The notes beneath the pieces were generated by a model. It worked only from the letters and a program-made list of their open reading frames with translations. It searched no databases and had not been told where the DNA came from. DNA of 64,000 nucleotides from the NCBI GenBank assembly GCA_963575675.1, contig CAUYUA010000111.1, positions 53,410 to 117,409 of the forward strand. Direction: 5' to 3'. The position numbers and the translations under genes were made by a program. The stretch is from CAUYUA01 sp963575675 (GTDB lineage: Bacteria > Pseudomonadota > Alphaproteobacteria > Azospirillales > Azospirillaceae). Below are positions 45,605-53,256 of the stretch, one piece after another (the first letter of the stretch is position 1; every line of letters begins with the position of its first letter).

Positions 45605-45748
45605 ATTTGTTGTTGCGACACGCTCTCGATCCATCGCCCTAAAACATTATCGTATTACAAAATAGAACCAAGGCTCAATTCTTGTTAGCACTGGATAGCC
45701 ACCCGTGATAAAATCCACCGCATTACAATGAGAAGGGGGGGAAACATC

Positions 45749-46609
45749 ATGGAGCACAGCACTTTTCGGCCATGGCTTGAGAAGCTTGCTGATCTAGTCG
45801 AAGCGCCTTTAGTCCAATTACGAAAGAAAGTGCAAAAGAAAGCTGTTTTTATGCTGGTCGTAGGAGGAATCTCCAGTTTATGCTTCACAGTCACGGCAAA
45901 AACCGAAGAACTTCACCTGTTTTCCTATCCTCAGCCCCCAATGACCTACGAGAAAAACGGTTTTCTTGAAGGACCATTGGTTCGATTGGTCCAAGAAACG
46001 CTCAAAGGCGTCGAAATCTCCAGAAAACCGATTGCAACGCCAGTGGCCCGCTTACTGTTGGAGGTCGAATCCGGCCAAGGCGTCGGCTTTCCCTTGTCAC
46101 GCAACTCCGAGCGAGAACCTCACTTTAAATGGATCATTGAACTCTATAAGGATTCCTTCGGCTTCGCCACGCTACACCCGAACCCGCGAATCGACACCTT
46201 AGAGCAAGGGCGCACACTCGGCTCGATCACCGTCAACAATGGAAGCGCGCCGCTCAACTTCCTAAAGGCTGCGGGACAATTCGAAAACCTCGACATCGCC
46301 TATTCAGAACTACAAAATGGCCTAAAACTTTTCACCAAGCGCGTAGATGCTTGGTTTACGGTGCGAACTCTTTTCCGTCCAATCGCCCGACTCAGCGACT
46401 TCGACTCAACTCAGGTTATTATTGGCGCTCCGATCTACATCACCAGCGTGTGGATGATCGGCTCTAAAAACATTCACCAATCACAAATCGAAACAATTCA
46501 GAAAAACTTTGAAGAATTAAAATCCTCCGGGATTTACGACATGATTATGAGGGAATCGCTGGATATCGAAAGAACCGCACAAAAGACCTCACCTTCCATA
46601 TCACGCTAA
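45749..46609 (+). CDS. Periplasmic substrate-binding protein, family 3 type
   Basis: A 286-residue protein starting at ATG 45749 behind a strong AAGGGGGG site. A hydrophobic stretch (VFMLVVGGISSLCFTVTA, about residues 35-53) with a long basic lead acts as signal or anchor. The rest is like the family-3 (amino-acid type) binding fold: ELHLFSYPQPPMTYEKNGFL, LVRLVQETLKGVEISRKPIA, LYKDSFGFATLHPN, and TVRTLFRPIARLSDF. No permease or ATPase gene is near, so a sensory or chemotaxis role is possible; it stands next to the ruined chemoreceptor. The ligand is unknown. A distant relative at 58201-59010 accompanies a hybrid kinase. Confidence 0.75.
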   Translation: MEHSTFRPWLEKLADLVEAPLVQLRKKVQKKAVFMLVVGGISSLCFTVTAKTEELHLFSYPQPPMTYEKNGFLEGPLVRLVQETLKGVEISRKPIATPVARLLLEVESGQGVGFPLSRNSEREPHFKWIIELYKDSFGFATLHPNPRIDTLEQGRTLGSITVNNGSAPLNFLKAAGQFENLDIAYSELQNGLKLFTKRVDAWFTVRTLFRPIARLSDFDSTQVIIGAPIYITSVWMIGSKNIHQSQIETIQKNFEELKSSGIYDMIMRESLDIERTAQKTSPSISR

Positions 46610-46779
46610 CTTTTCTCCGTAGAAAACACACAAAGATAAAAAAAGCCAGGGACCTGCCTAAAGACCGAAATGCCTTGAAGACCGCAATTTGGAGAGTGTA
46701 ATTTTCTATCTTAAGCCTAAGCCAACCCTAAGCCCACCACGATTGAAAACGCACTCCCCCCCCCTGGATACAACACCAA

Positions 46780-47025
46780 CTATGATGGCGAACGATACAA
46801 AATCGGCTTGAGCAAACGACGCAACTGCCGATGAATCATTGTTTCATGATGAATCCGCTCATAGTCTTTGGCTTCCAACCAATGATCTGCAAGTTCCCTC
46901 ACTTGCCAATTTCCTAAGAAACGATCACAATTAATTCGACTGTACAAGCGGACGCGACGTTCTCCCAACCGCTCAAAATAAGCTAGATAGCGGTCTCGCA
47001 TCACGGGATCCAATAGCCCTTCCAT
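46780..47025 (-). CDS. Small hypothetical protein
   Basis: This is an 81-residue open frame with AGAGG about 8 bases before ATG 47025. The composition is rich in Arg, Leu and His, with RELADHWLEAKDYERIHHET in the middle and a basic C-terminus (RQLRRLLKPILY). No family is recognised, and no signal or membrane segment is visible. It may be real because of its ribosome-binding site and codon-like composition, but there is no homology argument. Confidence 0.35.
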   Translation of the reverse strand: MEGLLDPVMRDRYLAYFERLGERRVRLYSRINCDRFLGNWQVRELADHWLEAKDYERIHHETMIHRQLRRLLKPILYRSPS

Positions 47026-47379
47026 TCACCCGACCTCTTAGGACAGATTAAGAAACCTCAATTGCCCCAGCCGACGGACAAACAATCCAACTCGACGCCA
47101 GGAAACCAAAACATTAAAACCACGTTAAGGACAAAAAGGGGTAAATTTCAACATCTGAATGGAAAATCAAGAAAAATCCATAACATAATAGCATTGTTTC
47201 GAAAAAACAGCGCAGCCTCTCTAAAGCTAGTCACAAAACAGCCGCAAAAAGAACCAAATTTTGACGCAAGCCTAAAGCTTCTTGTCTGTCACTTCCAAAA
47301 CACATCTTCCCGCAACCGATCGCGCCAAACAACCACCGAAAACAGCATCGAATCGGAAAGTTACAGACACGCTCCAGAA
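47026..47379. other. Intergenic region, no gene seen
   Basis: About 350 AT-rich bases, A-rich on the plus strand. The plus-strand open frame that covers them (47062-47823) continues antisense to the hydrolase and is Arg/Asn/Gln/Ser-rich with no family likeness, so it is not called. No hairpin or RNA gene is obvious. Confidence 0.4.
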
Positions 47380-48552
47380 TCACGGCGGAACCGCAGCAGA
47401 ACGCCAATCAAGTTTTTGATCCGCCAAAAATCGCGACAAAATATTGGCGACTTCGATATTATTCGAATCAAGAAACGGCGTGTGGCTGTTTCCATAAAGT
47501 CCCTGTTCCGGCAGAGACACAAAAACAGCATTTCCACCACGCTGCTGCAACGCCGCAATAAATATACGGTCGACTTCGACTTGCCTCCGCCAATGCTCAA
47601 GAACTGGGTCGGTGTCGAAGTAGTTCGGAACATTGTCGCCAACAACAATCTGGACCGGAACTCTCGCCAATTTCTGAAACGCTTCAGTCTCCACCCCCCA
47701 TCCCAACGGCGCCTGATCCAACGGTGTCGGCGGCAAAGCCCCAGACGGAAACGGCAAAGCCTCTCGTCCAACCGGCTCATAGGCCACTACGGCGAGAACA
47801 CGCGGATTACGCATCGCAGTTAACCAACCTGCGGTGTTATTTTCGCCATGCGTAATCAAAACCGCAGGCCCTATGCGATCCAACAAGGTTGACAACGCCT
47901 CCGCCAAAAGCGTTTGGTCCTCAGCCACCGTCGGAATGAAGGTTTTCAGAAACGACACAATGCCGTTGGGAGGAAATTGAGAATTCGCAAATAATTGTGG
48001 ATAGTGCGCTCCCATACGAAAGAACTGAAAAATCTCCTGATTAGAGAAACGGAACGTCACAGAATCGACGATCGAACGATTTCCCAATTTTCCAAAATAA
48101 CCGGAAAAGGACGGCGCGCCGGAAGCGCCGCAATGAGGCGGGTCCACTGTATAAACAGAAAATCCTCTCTTAACAAAAATCGTTGAGAAACCCTCACGCC
48201 CATCCGGCGTCGTCTCCCAAATCAAGCCGGTCTGCCCCTGCCCCGGCACAAAGACCAAAGGCACGCTGCGCGGCTGAGTCGGAATTTGATAGCGCACAGT
48301 CATTTGGTCTATATAGTAACTGCGCTCAACAGGTTTCCCCGTTGACGCCCCCAACGCCGGAACGACGTCCCGAACCTCAACAGAAGGAGATTCCGTAACA
48401 ATTCGCCCCCCTACGGAAAAAGACCCCTGTTGCTCGATAGAGATCGGAACCGCATGCGCCGAAACGCTCAACAGCCCCATCACAATCGATAGAACCGCCG
48501 ATAGAACTGCGCCAACCAAAGTTCTCTTCACACTCAAGCCGAAACGCGCCAT
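47380..48552 (-). CDS. Exported alpha/beta-hydrolase-fold protein, nucleophile Ser missing
   Basis: A 390-residue protein with a signal peptide (about 1-34, ending SVSAHA). It has an alpha/beta-hydrolase plan: VPLVFVPGQGQTGLIWETTP for the oxyanion strand, VYTVDPPHCGASG, then the nucleophile-elbow position AVLITHGENNTAGWLTAM, and the C-terminal His region LYGNSHTPFLDSNN with His357. In relatives the elbow reads THSxxG; here Ser is Gly236, followed by Glu and two Asn, so hydrolysis by the usual route is unlikely. It could be a non-enzymatic or altered family member. I start at ATG 48552; the frame reaches 48636. Confidence 0.75.
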   Translation of the reverse strand: MARFGLSVKRTLVGAVLSAVLSIVMGLLSVSAHAVPISIEQQGSFSVGGRIVTESPSVEVRDVVPALGASTGKPVERSYYIDQMTVRYQIPTQPRSVPLVFVPGQGQTGLIWETTPDGREGFSTIFVKRGFSVYTVDPPHCGASGAPSFSGYFGKLGNRSIVDSVTFRFSNQEIFQFFRMGAHYPQLFANSQFPPNGIVSFLKTFIPTVAEDQTLLAEALSTLLDRIGPAVLITHGENNTAGWLTAMRNPRVLAVVAYEPVGREALPFPSGALPPTPLDQAPLGWGVETEAFQKLARVPVQIVVGDNVPNYFDTDPVLEHWRRQVEVDRIFIAALQQRGGNAVFVSLPEQGLYGNSHTPFLDSNNIEVANILSRFLADQKLDWRSAAVPP

Positions 48553-48712
48553 AGGAAACAACCTGATCAAGAGACACTCGACATCACGAAAGGCAGCACG
48601 ACGGAAGGATCGATGCACACATCGATGACGCCGCAATCATCGAAAGTCAATGGGAACCATGCTCCCGCTTCTCTTCCAACACCGGAGAGCCGTTACGATC
48701 TATAGGGACAGA

Positions 48713-49987
48713 TCATTTTTTTCCACTTTCCGACACAGTCGACCGCTTTTCTTTATGATACAGCAAAAGCAAAACACTCAACCCCGGGAGCGCGGCAAAC
48801 ACCGTCGTCAAGAAATAATACGGCCACGACATGTGATCCGCCATCCAACCGCCCGAAGCCGCCAAGATATCCCGCGCGAACGCCACAAACGACGTCAGCA
48901 ACGCATATTGCGTCGCCGTATAAGATACGGAACACAACCCGGAGATGTACGCGACAAAGGCCGCCGTCGCCATGCCGCCGGTCACGTTTTCCACCGCCAC
49001 CGTCACCACCAGCAAACGCAAGTCGTGCCCGGCCCACGCCATAAATACAAACATCAGGTTCGACAACATCTGCTGAGCGCCGCACAACAGCAAAGCCCGC
49101 ATCAGGCCCAATCGATGCACAATCGCGCCGCCAATAATTCCTCCACCGATCGTGGCGATTAAACCGAAAACTTTGGTGACGTTGGCGATTTCAATCTTGT
49201 CATATCCCAACGACAGATAAAACGGCATCGACATTGCTCCGGCCAAGACATCGCCCAACCGGAACAAAGCAATAAACAACAACGCCCAAATCCACGATGG
49301 CCGCTGCATGAAATCGGAAAAAGGAGCAATCACCGATTGACTGAACCAGTTGCGCCCAGACGACCGAAGAAGTTCCGCAGGAGGCTCCGCCGAACAGAGC
49401 ACAGTAACGGTCCCCACAGCCACCATCCCGGCCATAACCCAATAAACTTGCGACCACGGCATATAAGCCGCAAGGTAAAGCGCGCCGGCGCCTGAAGCCA
49501 ACATGCCGACACGATATCCGAGAACAAACAAAGCGGCTCCGGCGCCTTGACGCGCAGGATCAAGACTCTCAACACGATAAGCGTCGAGAACAATGTCCTG
49601 GCTGGCGGAACAAAACGCCACAGCAACGGCGGTCCACGCAAACCACATCGGATCGGCGCCAATATCGGCCCCCCCCAATCCAACGAGCGTAAGCAACAAT
49701 CCACATTGCCAAAACAACGCCCATCCACGCCGCCGACCAAACCAACGGGTAAGAAACGGCAAAGAAACCCGATCAATGACCGGCGCCCAGATAAATTTTA
49801 AAGAATACGGCAAACCAACCATGGCGAACAAGCCAATGGATGTTTTGCTCACACCATCTTCAGCCAAACGCACGCCCAGAGTTGATCCCGTGAGCATCAG
49901 AGGCAAGCCGCTTGAGAAACCCAGCGCCAAAATCACCGCCATGCGACGGCTCAAATAAACGCGAAATAAACGCAACCAGAAAAACAC
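48713..49987 (-). CDS. ampG: Muropeptide permease, AmpG-type MFS transporter
   Basis: The 424-residue MFS protein has 12 or more hydrophobic segments. It resembles AmpG, which imports anhydro-muropeptides released in wall turnover: ALGFSSGLPLMLTGSTLGVR at the first segment, GLPYSLKFIWAPVIDR, SASQDIVLDAYRVESL, and GGMATAAFVAYISGLCSVSY with TATQYALLTSF. I choose GTG 49987 because AAAGGAGGG lies 7 bases upstream; the ORF extends to 50017 but has no such site. With PBP1A in the same window this completes part of a wall synthesis and recycling set, though the genes are not linked. Confidence 0.93.
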   Translation of the reverse strand: MFFWLRLFRVYLSRRMAVILALGFSSGLPLMLTGSTLGVRLAEDGVSKTSIGLFAMVGLPYSLKFIWAPVIDRVSLPFLTRWFGRRRGWALFWQCGLLLTLVGLGGADIGADPMWFAWTAVAVAFCSASQDIVLDAYRVESLDPARQGAGAALFVLGYRVGMLASGAGALYLAAYMPWSQVYWVMAGMVAVGTVTVLCSAEPPAELLRSSGRNWFSQSVIAPFSDFMQRPSWIWALLFIALFRLGDVLAGAMSMPFYLSLGYDKIEIANVTKVFGLIATIGGGIIGGAIVHRLGLMRALLLCGAQQMLSNLMFVFMAWAGHDLRLLVVTVAVENVTGGMATAAFVAYISGLCSVSYTATQYALLTSFVAFARDILAASGGWMADHMSWPYYFLTTVFAALPGLSVLLLLYHKEKRSTVSESGKK

Positions 49988-50114
49988 GCCTTTCCCTCCT
50001 TTGCGACAACGGCTCACAAAAAGCCATGTCTCACTCTCTCGGCTCGCCGCCTTGGATCACAATGAGCGCCTCACGATGAGAAGTGTGCTCAGAGCCACAA
50101 AAACAACGCCGACG

Positions 50115-51035
50115 TCATGCTCGACGCGCCTGATTCCGCCCCGCCTTTTTGGCCTGATAAAGAAAAAAATCCGCAAGTTTAATCAGATTATCAAGAGCAT
50201 CGGCGATTTGGGCCTCCGGCGTAGACGCAGGCTCGACAAAAGCCACCCCCAAGCTAATGGTCACACACGCCGACGTCACGGAGCGCTCATGAGGAATCGC
50301 CAAATCAAGCACCGCGCGTCGAAATGCTTCAGCCGCGATCCAAGCCTCTTCTTGATCGACGTCGGCCAAAATGCAAGCGAACTCTTCTCCACCATAGCGC
50401 GCCACCAAATCATCGCTGCGACGGCGGGCTTGATTCAGAGCCGCCGCCACTTTGCGCAAACATTCGTCTCCAGCGATATGCCCATAGTGATCATTATACA
50501 ACTTAAAAAAATCGACATCGATCAGAATCAGAGATAACGCGCCTCCGGCTCGGGACACCCGACGCCATTCGCGATTGAGAACTTCATTAAAGCGCCGACG
50601 ATTAGCGATTCCGGTTAAACCATCCAATGTGGATAAACTTTCCAAAAAATCTCTATAACGCTTCAACTCAAGATGATTCCGAACGCGCGCTTTTACAATT
50701 GCCGGACTGATCGGTTTGGTGATGTAGTCGATCGCCCCCACCCCCAACCCCTTAGCCTCGTCTTCCTCCTGCGCCATTGCCGTAATAAAGATCACCGGCG
50801 TGTCGGCAGTGCGCATATCGGCTTTTAAGCGAGCGCATACCTCGTAACCGTCCATTTCCGGCATCATAATATCCAACAAAATTATATCCGGTTTCTCGCT
50901 CCAAGCCAGATCCAAGCCATCAACGCCGCCGGTGGCAAAAAGAATCTCATAATCAACCCCAAGAATTTCACTAAGCACTTCAATATTAGCGGGAGTATCG
51001 TCCACGATTAAAATCATCGACCTGTTTTCCGCCAT
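50115..51035 (-). CDS. Diguanylate cyclase response regulator (REC-GGDEF)
   Basis: The 306 residues comprise an N-terminal receiver (ILIVDDTPANIEVL, phospho-acceptor Asp in IILLDIMMPEMDG, Lys in YITKPISP) joined by a helix to a GGDEF domain with an intact RYGGEEF active site. RSDD five residues earlier is a product-inhibition I-site. It should make cyclic di-GMP when phosphorylated (known for PleD/WspR-type proteins). ATG 51035 has GGGAG about 9 bases upstream; the open frame to 51116 adds an unlikely leader. It could be a target of one of the hybrid kinases, but the nearest kinase gene is 2.2 kb away and not in an operon with it. Confidence 0.93.
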   Translation of the reverse strand: MAENRSMILIVDDTPANIEVLSEILGVDYEILFATGGVDGLDLAWSEKPDIILLDIMMPEMDGYEVCARLKADMRTADTPVIFITAMAQEEDEAKGLGVGAIDYITKPISPAIVKARVRNHLELKRYRDFLESLSTLDGLTGIANRRRFNEVLNREWRRVSRAGGALSLILIDVDFFKLYNDHYGHIAGDECLRKVAAALNQARRRSDDLVARYGGEEFACILADVDQEEAWIAAEAFRRAVLDLAIPHERSVTSACVTISLGVAFVEPASTPEAQIADALDNLIKLADFFLYQAKKAGRNQARRA

Positions 51036-51177
51036 AACGTCGGCTCCCGTTGCGCCAGTAAGGTAAAGATTTCCTGAATCGTTTGAACTTATACGCTCAA
51101 TTCCTTTGATCGCCAATAATCAAAGCCTGCGTAGATTTACAGATTCAGAAACCATCCCCTGGAGAGCCATTCAAAGA

Positions 51178-51311
51178 AAACATCAATGTTTCCAGTAGCT
51201 TCAGAGATTCCGTCTATCGAAGTCAGAATCCGTGGAGCGCACAGCAAAGCTACGGTCAAAGGATTCAGTCCGACGGACGTCCATCAGAAGCCACTGGAAA
51301 TATTGATGTTT
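51178..51311. repeat. 134-bp imperfect palindrome
   Basis: Arms at 51178-51202 and 51287-51311 match as reverse complements at 23 of 25 positions (AAACATCAAT-TTTCCAGT-GCTTC). Weaker pairing continues inward and outward. The sequence is unrelated to the ACTGTGTT-loop family. It lies between the diguanylate cyclase (upstream side) and the end of the 51384-51833 gene; it could be a structured leader, a MITE or a terminator. Confidence 0.7.
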
Positions 51312-51383
51312 CTTCAAACAGACTCTGAATCTCGCCCAAACCACGCAGACTTTTCGACGTTAAACCGCGACAGCGAAAACACA

Positions 51384-51833
51384 TCACTTCGAAAACATAA
51401 ACGAAAACATATTGCTCGGAGCAACATCGCCAATTTTACGCACAAAGTCTTGGCTGTTTCGTATCAGCCACGCCAAGCCCGGCGCCGCAGCAGAGCCGAA
51501 CGCGCATCCAGCCCACACAGAAGCCGCCAACACCGGCATCGCCACAACGCCGGTGTTGCTGGGAAAACCAGTAAAGGCCATAACAGCGCCGCCAAGCCCC
51601 AACGACACCGCCCCAACGACCCCTCCCGACATAAGGCACCCTACGCTCCTCAGCTCTTCAGCCGAAAGCATCACCTCATTCGAAAAACCGAGCCAATCTC
51701 CGAACCACTGGCGCAAACTTCTTTCTGTCGGATCAGCCGCGAGAACCGCCGAACTCCAGACCATCACCGCCCAAATCACCAACATGATTGCGCCAAAACG
51801 CGAAAAACTCTTTTTCCGCGCCACAAAACGCAT
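51384..51833 (-). CDS. Small exported or membrane protein with glycine-zipper hairpin
   Basis: From ATG 51833 (GGGGGCGG upstream) this is a 149-residue protein of no known family. It has a basic start (MRFVARKKSFSRFG), a hydrophobic signal (about 15-31, IMLVIWAVMVWSSAVLA, then ADP), and two glycine-rich membrane stretches with GC pairs: VGCLMSGGVVGAVSLGLGG and WAGCAFGSAAAPGLAWL, separated by a loop with AMPV. The plan closely matches the 442-927 protein. The open frame to 52016 overlaps nfeD and lacks a ribosome-binding site there. The function is unknown. Confidence 0.65.
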   Translation of the reverse strand: MRFVARKKSFSRFGAIMLVIWAVMVWSSAVLAADPTERSLRQWFGDWLGFSNEVMLSAEELRSVGCLMSGGVVGAVSLGLGGAVMAFTGFPSNTGVVAMPVLAASVWAGCAFGSAAAPGLAWLIRNSQDFVRKIGDVAPSNMFSFMFSK

Positions 51834-51885
51834 GTCCGCCCCCAAGATAGAAGGAAAAAAACGAAAGACCAACAAGCAGCTCAGA

Positions 51886-52161
51886 TCAATAGTCATTGAT
51901 GTCTTTTTGCTGTGGAGCGCCCCGAGCAACCAACACACGCAACGGCATAACAAGAACCACCCCCAAACCGGCAAAGAGACACAACAACCACTCCGGCGCC
52001 GGATGCGCCAGATCAAAAAACACTAAGACGAACACCACAATCGCCGAGGCTGCAAACGGAAGCAGAAACGACGTGACAACGAGAGCTTCGATAATTCCCA
52101 ACACAACCGACAAAATCAACCAGAAGGTGGGGTCATCAACATATGAAAGCACAAAATTCAT
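51886..52161 (-). CDS. NfeD-like membrane protein, short form
   Basis: The 91 residues hold three hydrophobic segments (about 11-28, 31-50 and 60-77) and match the membrane part of NfeD proteins (DPTFWLILSVVLGIIEALVV, LLCLFAGLGVVLVMPLRVLV). The usual C-terminal OB-fold domain is absent: the frame stops at about residue 91 of a typical 140-150. Its ATG overlaps the SPFH stop as ATGA, so it is translationally coupled, as NfeD and SPFH partners generally are. Truncation by a stop codon or a naturally short form are both possible. Confidence 0.8.
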   Translation of the reverse strand: MNFVLSYVDDPTFWLILSVVLGIIEALVVTSFLLPFAASAIVVFVLVFFDLAHPAPEWLLCLFAGLGVVLVMPLRVLVARGAPQQKDINDY

Positions 52162-53057
52162 GCCTTCAATCCTTCCATCACCGCCACAACAGACCCCAAA
52201 GCCTTTGTTAAGTCCGTCGGCAGAACTAAAAGCTTAGTGTTGTCGGAATCGGCCAATTTAGCAACGGCGATAATTTGATTCTTTCGAATTTCAAAATCAA
52301 TTGCCGCCTGACCGCCGTTTTGAATCGCCTTGCCAATAGTCTCTGCGGCGTAAGCTTCTGCGTCGGCCTTCAGTTTGATCGCTTCTGCCTCTCTTTGAGC
52401 CTTATACAAAGCGCCATCGGCTTCTAATTTTGTGGCGTCACGCTTTCCTTCAGCTTCGGTGATCCGAGCGCGACGCTCTCGCTCTGAATTCATCTGCTGC
52501 ATCATCGCAACGCGCGTGCTTTCTTGAATTTTTACATCCAAAACCTCGGTGCGCGTGATATCCACGCCCCAAATTTGGCTGGCGTCGGCCAAAGCCTCGC
52601 GCACGCGGTCATTGATGAAATCGCGGCGCGATTGCACCTCGTCGAAGTCGAGTTGACCACAGGTTGAACGAACGGTGCTCTGAACGGTGGTATCGATCGC
52701 TCCACTAAGATTGGCGATGCGATAGTGCTGTTTCGCCGAATCAATCACACGGAAAAAGACTGTAGTATCCAGTTCGATCTGAACATTGTCTTTGGTGATG
52801 ATCTGCATTTTCTCTTGAATGCGCTGCCGCTCGCGCATATCGACTCTGGCGCTGACGTATTGAAGCACAGGAACGATAAAGGTCAAACCAGGTTTAAGCG
52901 CTTTGATATACCGACCAAGCTGCTCAACCAGATGCTCTTCTCCCTGCGGCACAATCTTCACACCCTTGAAGACAATGATGAAGAAGAAAATCACCAAACA
53001 AACCGCCAAAATCAACGAACTGTCGATCGAGGACGAATAAGGCGCGTTAACATTCAT
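52158..53057 (-). CDS. SPFH/stomatin-like membrane protein (paraslipin type)
   Basis: The 299-residue protein has an N-terminal membrane segment (about 13-34, LILAVCLVIFFFIIVFKGV) and an SPFH domain (IVPQGEEHLVEQLGRYIKAL, TKDNVQIELDTTVFFRVIDS, GQLDFDEVQSRRDFINDRVR). A long charged coiled coil follows (MNSERERRARITEAEGKRDA, KLEADGALYKAQREAEAIKL). These proteins oligomerise and organise membrane microdomains with an NfeD partner, here encoded right after. I choose ATG 53057, six bases behind AAGGAG. The ATG at 53063 directly abuts that site, so it is a poor start. Confidence 0.93.
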   Translation of the reverse strand: MNVNAPYSSSIDSSLILAVCLVIFFFIIVFKGVKIVPQGEEHLVEQLGRYIKALKPGLTFIVPVLQYVSARVDMRERQRIQEKMQIITKDNVQIELDTTVFFRVIDSAKQHYRIANLSGAIDTTVQSTVRSTCGQLDFDEVQSRRDFINDRVREALADASQIWGVDITRTEVLDVKIQESTRVAMMQQMNSERERRARITEAEGKRDATKLEADGALYKAQREAEAIKLKADAEAYAAETIGKAIQNGGQAAIDFEIRKNQIIAVAKLADSDNTKLLVLPTDLTKALGSVVAVMEGLKA

Positions 53058-53256
53058 GCCCATCTCCTTAATAAAAAGCGTCCGGCCACAAACGCGCCGC
53101 CGCACGGCGTCGCCTTCCAGAGCCTACACGAAGAAGAGAATTCTATGCTTTCAGCAATTCTCGAACAAGTCAAAAACAAACAACTCCGATAGAAATTAAC
53201 AACTCGAACAAATTACCTCCGCAATAATAAACGATTCCACCGGCTCCATCCAATTT

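Noticed and set aside
47062..47823. Plus-strand 253-residue open frame
   Set aside because: Most of it is antisense to the alpha/beta hydrolase; it is rich in Arg, Asn, Gln and Ser, has no ribosome-binding site and no family likeness.
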